Made by a program: the position numbers and the translations under genes. A model generated the notes under the pieces. It did not search any database and was not told the origin of the DNA. It worked only from the letters and a program-made list of their open reading frames with translations. Shown here piece after piece: positions 58,314 to 64,000 of a stretch of DNA of 64,000 nucleotides (the first letter of the stretch is position 1; every line of letters starts with the position of its first letter). The stretch is from positions 1 through 64,000 of the forward strand of contig CANIAP010000006.1 in the NCBI GenBank assembly GCA_947465765.1, given 5' to 3'. Source of the stretch: a bacterium (GTDB lineage: Bacteria > Margulisbacteria > Marinamargulisbacteria > SXXA01).

Positions 58314-59711
58314 ATGGAACAAAACGAATCCTTCAACCTCGATCAAATCCAGACCGTATTGGAAGATCTTATCCGGCAACGGCATTGGACGGGATTGAAG
58401 CATTTTTGTATCGAGCAAGAGCCCATTGTACTCGCTGATGCATTGCGACATGTCTCCGCCTACGATCAGGCCCTTATATTCCGACTATTACCCCGAGACT
58501 TTGGAATCACCACGTTTGAGTATCTGGACATCGATTCACAAACCCACCTTCTCAAGGGTCTCGGCCAAAGCCAAGTAGCCTCCCTACTCAACGAAATGTC
58601 TCCCGATGACCGAACCGCGTTATTGGAAGAATTGCCCGGCCCTGTCGTCAAACAACTGATTGAACTGTTGTCTCCGACGGAACGGGAAGTGGCCCAGACA
58701 CTGTTGGGATATCCCGAAAACAGCGTCGGCCGAATGATGACCCCCGATTACATCACCATCCGTCCACAGTGGACGGTGGCAGAAACCTTGGGATACATCC
58801 GAGTTCACGGAAAAGACAAAGAATCCCTCGATGTCATTTATGTAGTGGACGAATTCGGCAAACTAATCGATGACATCCGAATCAACCAAATCCTCACTGC
58901 CGAACTTGAAACCCCCATCCAAAAGGTAATGAATAACGCCTTCGTCGCGCTCAAAGTCATGGACGACAAAGAAGTCGCGGCCACCGTTTTTCGCCGATTC
59001 GACCGCGCCGCGCTCCCGGTCTGTGATTCCGAAGGATTTTTGGTAGGAATCGTCACCGCAGATGACGTCATCGACATCGTTGCCGAAACCGACACCCGGG
59101 ATATCCAGCAGTTGGGGGGGGTAGACGCCCTCGACGATCCCTATATGAAAACCTCATTTTGGGTCTTGCTGCGTAAGCGGGCCCGATGGCTGATTATATT
59201 ATTTGTTGGAGAAATGCTCACCGCCACCGCCATGGGATTTTTCCAAGACGAAATTTCAAAAGCCGTCGTCCTGGCGCTATTTATCCCACTCATTATTTCC
59301 AGCGGCGGCAACTCCGGATCCCAAGCATCCACGCTTATTGTGCGGGCGATTGCGCTCGGCGAAGTCCGATCCTCTGATTGGGGGAAAGTATTAAAGAAAG
59401 AATTATTATCCGGGTTAGTGCTGGGGTCGATTCTGGGAGCCATTGGATTTACCCGAGTCGTCATCGTATCTGGATTTACCGGACTCTACGGCGCGCATTG
59501 GTTATTAATCGCGATGACCATCGGGCTCACGTTGATAGGTGTTGTGACCTGGGGAACGATTTCCGGCGCGATGCTCCCGTTTATATTACGGAAATTCAAA
59601 GCGGATCCCGCCACATCGTCCGCGCCATTTGTCGCGACTATTGTCGATGTTACCGGGTTGATTATTTATTTTTCAGTGGCCGCCTTGATCCTTCGGGGGA
59701 CGTTACTCTAA
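58314..59711 (+). CDS. mgtE: Magnesium transporter MgtE
   Basis: 465 aa with all three MgtE parts: the helical N domain (residues 1-130), the paired CBS domains that sense cytosolic Mg2+ (YITIRPQWTV, ALPVCDSEGFLVGIVTADDVIDIV), the connecting helix, and five membrane helices from about residue 285 (IISSGGNSGSQASTL and the Mg-binding Asp in FVATIVDVTGLIIYF). It imports Mg2+ down the membrane potential. It is divergent from the 1738-aa gene and its end overlaps the convergent kinase gene by 9 bp. Confidence 0.95.
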   Translation: MEQNESFNLDQIQTVLEDLIRQRHWTGLKHFCIEQEPIVLADALRHVSAYDQALIFRLLPRDFGITTFEYLDIDSQTHLLKGLGQSQVASLLNEMSPDDRTALLEELPGPVVKQLIELLSPTEREVAQTLLGYPENSVGRMMTPDYITIRPQWTVAETLGYIRVHGKDKESLDVIYVVDEFGKLIDDIRINQILTAELETPIQKVMNNAFVALKVMDDKEVAATVFRRFDRAALPVCDSEGFLVGIVTADDVIDIVAETDTRDIQQLGGVDALDDPYMKTSFWVLLRKRARWLIILFVGEMLTATAMGFFQDEISKAVVLALFIPLIISSGGNSGSQASTLIVRAIALGEVRSSDWGKVLKKELLSGLVLGSILGAIGFTRVVIVSGFTGLYGAHWLLIAMTIGLTLIGVVTWGTISGAMLPFILRKFKADPATSSAPFVATIVDVTGLIIYFSVAALILRGTLL

Positions 59712-60764
59712 GTAAAAGACCGGCCGATTCTCGGGCTCGGGATCGATCATCTGTTTTACGGTTCTAACTAACGCCTGGAGTTCTGGCGCAGCGATGTCAT
59801 CTAATGTTAGTAACCCCGGGTTGGCATTGAGAAGAACTTGTTTAAGAATCAGCCCCCCCGAGAACACATCCCAAGACGATTTTGCTCTGAGTATTCCATC
59901 CGAATCGGCAATACGACTCTCGGGAGCCCGCATCGATTCAGTCCCCCCATCCGGACAAGATGCCCCTTTCATGGCAGCGATACCAAAATCGGCCAATTTC
60001 CACCGGTCACCGACCAATATAATATTCTCGGCCTTCAAATCACGATGAACCACACCATTTATATCGAGTGATCTCAACATGGTGAAGATAGCAGACGCAA
60101 CCTTCTTTACCCCATCCGGGTCAGTCGGCATATTTCCATGCAGGGTACCCGACCCCAGTTCCATTGCAAACCCCAACATATCACCGCTGGCCACAAAACC
60201 AGGGTGAACTTGAACAATACAATCATTGCCTTTAAATTTTGTTAAATACTCGTGTTCTTTCTCCATCGACGAAAGCGCATACTCTGTCTTTTTAACGGTA
60301 CCCCACATATTAAATTTCCCGGCCATAACGAAAACTTGCCCTTCGGGGCTAGTCCATTTAATACGATGAACAGCTGCAAAGCCTCCTGATCCCAGTGGAT
60401 TAGCATCCGCTTTTACAGTGGTCGCAGCTTCAAAATACGGTTGCCTAAGTTTGTCTGCCGCCGTATAAGCCATCGAGGGGAGAGGAGCCCCCTCCCCTGC
60501 CAACGTTGTATTATTAACACTACCGGTTTCGCTACCGAATTCACTATCAGCGTACGAAACAGACTTCCAAGAATCCTCTTCATCGCCCCCACCAGGGCTG
60601 ATCTTAAACCCACCCCCAACAAAAGAACTGACGGTGGGAAACCGAAAACGACTACCGACGGCTACGACGGATGTTGGACTCGGTCCAAGTAGTCCCAGCT
60701 TGCTTACCTGGCTATATTCAGGGAGTTGTTTTTGCAGGACTAATGGATCAACGTATTGGTCCAA
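59703..60764 (-). CDS. Eukaryotic-type Ser/Thr protein kinase, soluble (effector candidate)
   Basis: 353 aa. The kinase domain (about 125-353) has every catalytic element: Gly loop GSGGFAAVHR, ATP-site Lys in VMAGKFNM, the alpha-C Glu in MEKEHEYL, HRDLKAENI, DFG in LADFGIAA and APE in MRAPES. There is no membrane segment and no PASTA or other sensor domain, unlike typical bacterial signalling kinases. The N-terminal 120 residues are Ser/Gly-rich. The first start is a TTG at 60762-60764. The same frame continues upstream for nine codons to a TAG and then through a further 77-codon open stretch (to 61025). The true start, or an interrupting stop, is therefore unresolved. Confidence 0.82.
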   Translation of the reverse strand: MDQYVDPLVLQKQLPEYSQVSKLGLLGPSPTSVVAVGSRFRFPTVSSFVGGGFKISPGGGDEEDSWKSVSYADSEFGSETGSVNNTTLAGEGAPLPSMAYTAADKLRQPYFEAATTVKADANPLGSGGFAAVHRIKWTSPEGQVFVMAGKFNMWGTVKKTEYALSSMEKEHEYLTKFKGNDCIVQVHPGFVASGDMLGFAMELGSGTLHGNMPTDPDGVKKVASAIFTMLRSLDINGVVHRDLKAENIILVGDRWKLADFGIAAMKGASCPDGGTESMRAPESRIADSDGILRAKSSWDVFSGGLILKQVLLNANPGLLTLDDIAAPELQALVRTVKQMIDPEPENRPVFYLE

Positions 60765-60791
60765 AATGCCGTCAGCACTTGCCGTTGCAAT

Positions 60792-61025
60792 CTATGGCTT
60801 ATAGCCTATTTCAGCTTTCACATTGGTAGATGCTGGGGGTAACTTTACTGGTTCACCAACTGTCGGAACTACTGTTGCGGCCGAGAGCCGAGGAGATAAC
60901 ACCTGTTTAAGGAGTGGGAAAAAACCAGGATAAGATCCCTTTGGGGTTATTGACATAATACCGATATCTACACCGTTCAAAAGAATATTAAACCTGAGTT
61001 TGTGAACCCCCAAACAATCGATCAA
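60792..61025 (-). pseudogene. Upstream in-frame segment separated from the kinase by one amber codon
   Basis: 77 codons in the same frame as the kinase, ended by TAG at 60792-60794; nine sense codons then lead to the kinase's TTG. The peptide (for example NILLNGVDIGIMS and FPLLKQVLSPRLSAATV) looks like ordinary coding sequence. Either the kinase gene was longer and has gained a stop, or the TAG is read through or a sequencing error, or this is a small separate ORF. The only start at its 5' end is a TTG; an ATG lies at codon 24. Confidence 0.4.
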
Positions 61026-61039
61026 ATCGCGTCAGCGAT
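61026..61039. promoter_or_regulatory. Palindrome ATCGC-GTCA-GCGAT in a short divergent gap
   Basis: A 5-bp perfect inverted repeat fills most of the 25-bp gap between the upstream end of the minus-strand kinase frame and the plus-strand gene starting at 61051. It might be an operator; it could also be chance. Confidence 0.25.
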
Positions 61040-61050
61040 GCTAAACTGAG

Positions 61051-61665
61051 TTGATGACTGTTTTACCTCGCCGCATGTCGCTTCAGGCTGGCCTATTATT
61101 CCCCCCAAAATCATCAGAGTTTAATGACTGCTTCATCGACTCAAATTATAGCGGCGGCGTGTGTTTCTCGTTCGCTATATTTTTTCTACAAGGCCACCCC
61201 ATCAATCCCCGTGACGACGACTGGAAATCCAAATTAATGATGCTGCAATCGCGCCATAGAGCATCAGTTGCCGCCAAATCAATTTATTTAAAACCCAACG
61301 ACTTTCGTCTTTATAAATTCTCATTCGAGAAAAAACTCGACATAACTTCAATTGATATACCAACGATCACATCTATATTAAATCAATGGGCAACCGAAAA
61401 TAATGACCAGGTTACCAAAACAATCGTTGCAATATCGGCGTCGACACCCATGGGCGACGTCAAACACTTCTTACCGCTAGCATACATCCCCACCACCGCC
61501 ACATGGGAGGTGGGAGACACGTCATTTAGCTTAGGTACCGACGGATCGGTGATCCGTTACGAAATCCTCAACGCCCGCCTAGAGGCCTACCTGAACTGGC
61601 AAATCGGAGACATCGTTCGCGACAACCCCCTCAGAAAGATAACCTTAATTCACTTGGTTGATTGA
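61051..61665 (+). CDS. 204-aa protein with cysteine-protease-like motif (possible YopT/C58 type)
   Basis: No firm family. Residues 33-48 read SGGVCFSFAIFFLQG, which resembles the catalytic-Cys helix of papain-like effectors such as YopT (GGVC..L...W/FL). A later GDVKHFLPLAYI could hold the His, and an Asp follows (EVGDTSF). The order Cys-His-Asp fits, but the His region is weak. No signal peptide is seen. Base composition is lower in G+C than in the housekeeping genes. It lies beside the kinase gene; together they form a small accessory block between mgtE and pdxJ. Confidence 0.6.
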   Translation: MMTVLPRRMSLQAGLLFPPKSSEFNDCFIDSNYSGGVCFSFAIFFLQGHPINPRDDDWKSKLMMLQSRHRASVAAKSIYLKPNDFRLYKFSFEKKLDITSIDIPTITSILNQWATENNDQVTKTIVAISASTPMGDVKHFLPLAYIPTTATWEVGDTSFSLGTDGSVIRYEILNARLEAYLNWQIGDIVRDNPLRKITLIHLVD

Positions 61666-61720
61666 CCCTTCACTAGCAACACAGGTTCAACCACTTCCGT
61701 AAAATGAGAATTAAGTGGCT
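61666..61720. terminator. Weak hairpin in the convergent gap before pdxJ
   Basis: CCACTT and AAGTGG form a 6-bp stem with a loop of about 14 nt between two converging genes. No T-run is present, so termination here is only suggested by position. Confidence 0.25.
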
Positions 61721-62428
61721 CTAACCCCGAAACGACACTAATAACTTCATTTCTCGAACGGCTTGTTGCAACCCCACGGTTAAGGCGCGTGCCACAATAC
61801 TATGGCCAATATTTAATTCTTCAATTTCCGAAATTCGGGCAATTGCCGATACGTTATTTAACTTCAGCCCATGGCCCGCGTTCACTCGAATCCCCAATAA
61901 TTTAGCGTAGCTTGCCGCCGCTTGAATTGCCCGCAACGGAACCCGTGATTCACCCTCAACAGCATACCCCCCCGTGTGAAGTTCCACGTAGGTGGCCCCC
62001 ACTCGTTGCGCCGCCTGAACCTGAGGAATTTCGGGATCAATAAACAGTGACACATGAATCCCTGCCGACTGTAACCGATCCACGCAGGCCTCAATTCGCC
62101 CCTCATTCCGGATCACATCCAGTCCACCCTCCGTCGTCAATTCCTCGCGTTTTTCAGGGACCAAGCACACAAAGTCGGGACGAACACCCAACGCAAACTC
62201 AACCATTTCGTCGGTCGCGGCCATCTCAAGATTAAGCCGAGATACCACGCCTCGCAATTGAGTCACATCCTCGTCTTGAATATGCCGTCGATCCTCACGA
62301 AGATGCACGGTAATTCCATCGGCCCCACCCAAAAGCACCTCTTTCGCGGCCGCGACCAAATCAGGATCTCCGTCCCTGCGCTGTTGCCGCAAAGTCGCTA
62401 CATGGTCAATGTTGACGCCCAATAACAT
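61721..62428 (-). CDS. pdxJ: Pyridoxine 5'-phosphate synthase
   Basis: 235 aa, normal length. PdxJ condenses 1-deoxyxylulose 5-phosphate with aminoacetone 3-phosphate to PNP, the last ring-forming step of vitamin B6 synthesis. [28 protein letters not shown], the catalytic Glu in CLVPEKRE and [11 protein letters not shown] are all present. The start shares 1 bp with the rfbB stop. Confidence 0.97.
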   Translation of the reverse strand: MLLGVNIDHVATLRQQRRDGDPDLVAAAKEVLLGGADGITVHLREDRRHIQDEDVTQLRGVVSRLNLEMAATDEMVEFALGVRPDFVCLVPEKREELTTEGGLDVIRNEGRIEACVDRLQSAGIHVSLFIDPEIPQVQAAQRVGATYVELHTGGYAVEGESRVPLRAIQAAASYAKLLGIRVNAGHGLKLNNVSAIARISEIEELNIGHSIVARALTVGLQQAVREMKLLVSFRG

Positions 62429-63438
62429 TATTGAAATCTCCGTATATATCCCGCCACAGTTAATTCAAGTCCATCTGAAAACGAGGTCGGCGCCGTCCAG
62501 CCCAATTCGGACTCGATCTTCGATGGATCAATGGCATACCGCAAATCATGTCCCGGCCGATCCGCCACATACGTAATCTGATCCGAATAAGGTCGGCCAT
62601 CGCTTCGGGGTATTTTTTCATCAAGAATCTTGCAAATTGCAGTCACAATCCGGTTATTCGTCCATTCATTTCGCGACCCAATCAAATACGTTTCACCCGA
62701 CACCCCAGAATCCAACACCCGTTGAATCGCCTGACAATGATCCGACACAAACAACCAATCTCGGACATTCTCCCCCGTCCCATATATCGGAATAGGGAGA
62801 TCGCCCAACGCCGACCGAATAACCGTCGGAATCAACTTTTCATGATGTTGTCGCGGACCATAATTATTCGAGCAATTCGTGGTTACCACGTTCAACCCAT
62901 ACGTGTGAAAAAAACTCCGAACCAAAAAATCGCTTCCTGCCTTCGTCGCACTATACGGGGAATTCGGCGCGTACGGCGAGGTCTCTGAAAAGGTCCCCGA
63001 CGCCGTTAATGTCCCAAAAACTTCGTCGGTTGAGACATGTAAAAACCGCGCGGCCTCAAATCCAGGCCTTACTTTAAATGGGGCAACCATCCAGGCATTC
63101 CGGGCGGCTTCAATCAGGGTATACGTCCCTAAAATATTTGTCCTCACAAAAATACCGGGATCAGAAATGGAATTATCCACATGGCTTTCCGCCGCAAAAT
63201 GCACGACTTGATCCACTGAATAATCCAAAAACACCTGAGTCACCAACGCCGAATCCGAAATATCGCCGTGGACAAAATCAAACTTTCCCGCGACGGTGGC
63301 CAAATGATCCAAATCCCCGGCATACGTCAGTGAATCAAGGACCACCAATCGACGTCCATCAAGCCCTTTTTCTAGAAGATCCAGAACATAGTTCGACCCA
63401 ATAAACCCCGCACCACCAGTGACTAAAATCGAGTTCAT
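62428..63438 (-). CDS. rfbB: dTDP-glucose 4,6-dehydratase
   Basis: 336 aa short-chain dehydrogenase. NAD-binding [12 protein letters not shown] at the start, [12 protein letters not shown], catalytic STDEVFG and YSATKAGSD. It makes dTDP-4-keto-6-deoxyglucose for rhamnose and related surface sugars. It overlaps rfbA by 4 bp and pdxJ by 1 bp, so an unusual sugar-to-B6 operon results. Confidence 0.96.
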   Translation of the reverse strand: MNSILVTGGAGFIGSNYVLDLLEKGLDGRRLVVLDSLTYAGDLDHLATVAGKFDFVHGDISDSALVTQVFLDYSVDQVVHFAAESHVDNSISDPGIFVRTNILGTYTLIEAARNAWMVAPFKVRPGFEAARFLHVSTDEVFGTLTASGTFSETSPYAPNSPYSATKAGSDFLVRSFFHTYGLNVVTTNCSNNYGPRQHHEKLIPTVIRSALGDLPIPIYGTGENVRDWLFVSDHCQAIQRVLDSGVSGETYLIGSRNEWTNNRIVTAICKILDEKIPRSDGRPYSDQITYVADRPGHDLRYAIDPSKIESELGWTAPTSFSDGLELTVAGYIRRFQ

Positions 63439-64000
63439 TCCGCCGCCAACCGACGGAGATAGTCACCATAATCCGTCTTGGCCAACGCGTCGGCCATGGA
63501 TATCAATGAGTCTCGAGAAATCCATCCTGATTGATAGGCGATTTCTTCAAGGCAGGCGATTTTTAAATTCTGGCGATTGTCCACCGATGCCACAAATTGT
63601 GCCGCATCCAACAATGATTGATGGGTCCCCGTATCCAACCAGGCAAACCCTCGACTTAACAGTTCGACGTTCAAAACCCCATCCCGAAGGTAGGATCCAT
63701 TTAAATCCGTAATTTCCAATTCACCCCGGGGCGACGGTGTTAATTTTTTAACCCGGTCTACCACCGTCTCATCATAAAAATACAAACCGGTCACCGCATA
63801 AGAGGATCGGGGATCTTTAGGCTTTTCCTCGATATGAATCACCCGCTGATTCTCATCAAATTCAACGACCCCAAATCGTTCTGGATCCTTCACATAATAC
63901 GCAAAAATTGTGGCGCCAGATGTCCGCTTAACAACCGACTGGAGAATATCTGTAAAACCTCCTCCATAAAATACATTGTCCCCCAATACCAATGCCGTCC
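63435..64000 (-). CDS. rfbA: Glucose-1-phosphate thymidylyltransferase, C-terminal part
   Basis: About 188 residues are visible; the N-terminal third lies beyond the right edge. The frame is open to the edge and reads [11 protein letters not shown], then [40 protein letters not shown] and [13 protein letters not shown], all typical of RmlA/RfbA. It makes dTDP-glucose, the substrate for the next enzyme. Confidence 0.95.
   Translation of the reverse strand, partial: TALVLGDNVFYGGGFTDILQSVVKRTSGATIFAYYVKDPERFGVVEFDENQRVIHIEEKPKDPRSSYAVTGLYFYDETVVDRVKKLTPSPRGELEITDLNGSYLRDGVLNVELLSRGFAWLDTGTHQSLLDAAQFVASVDNRQNLKIACLEEIAYQSGWISRDSLISMADALAKTDYGDYLRRLAAE

Noticed and set aside
60945-60970. Plus-strand CCGATAT near 60961 as a fourth sigma-28-like promoter for the gene at 61051
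   Set aside because: No TGAAA-type box is found at the shared spacing, and the site lies inside the minus-strand kinase-upstream frame.

Overview
This 64-kb window comes from a Gram-negative bacterium. Lipid A synthesis (lpxB), a TolC-type outer-membrane channel, an RND pump, sigma-54 and exported proteins with signal peptides all imply an outer membrane. Base composition is near 50% G+C in the housekeeping genes and lower in several accessory genes. The lineage cannot be fixed by reading alone. A large share of long proteins without recognisable relatives, together with eukaryote-like domains, suggests an under-sampled lineage that may live with eukaryotic hosts; this is inference.

Layout. 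1-1.5 kb: IS66-type debris on both sides of an AT-rich gene for a four-helix membrane protein with a DUF6973-like domain. 1.5-7.6 kb: a SNF2 helicase, SelO and a membrane metallophosphoesterase. 15.1-7.6 kb (minus strand): a chain of six genes joined by 4-bp stop/start overlaps, thiC - exported protein - lpxB - pyrC - tsaD - rpoN. 15.2-18.5 kb: a 661-aa membrane-anchored unknown, then ferredoxin-nadA on the plus strand. 18.5-27.4 kb (minus): a pyruvate-carboxylase-like enzyme with an N-terminal extension resembling a mitochondrial presequence, then two unknown proteins (1336 and 216 aa). 27.4-28 kb: REP-like palindrome and a truncated RAYT transposase. 28-33.2 kb: putA and recQ. 33.4-38 kb: a three-gene unit with a membrane pyrophosphatase homologue that has lost its catalytic loops, a small unknown, and a 679-aa protein with two hydrophobic regions. 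38-44.6 kb: DUF1015 gene, divergent from tetR - tolC-like - RND pump. 44.6-47.1 kb: shikimate-kinase-like, PstS, a small coiled-coil exported protein and gcvH. 52.3-47.1 kb (minus): sucC-sucD-nucleoside-gate permease-DRTGG protein-polyprenyl diphosphate synthase. 58.2-52.4 kb (minus): a 1738-aa protein with a ubiquitin-specific-protease-like C-terminal region, followed by recO. 58.3-61.7 kb: mgtE, a eukaryotic-type protein kinase and a possible cysteine protease. 64-61.7 kb (minus): rfbA-rfbB-pdxJ.

The most notable result is a candidate co-regulated set. The three large unknown genes starting at 26588, 27319 and 58155 share an upstream motif, TGAAATT-N15-CCGATAA, at identical internal spacing. 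It resembles promoters of the sigma-28/sigma-D (FliA) class. One of the three encodes the deubiquitinase-like protein. With the nearby kinase, the protease-like protein and the 679-aa protein, this suggests a set of host-directed effectors under an alternative sigma factor. No secretion apparatus is in the window, so secretion is not shown.
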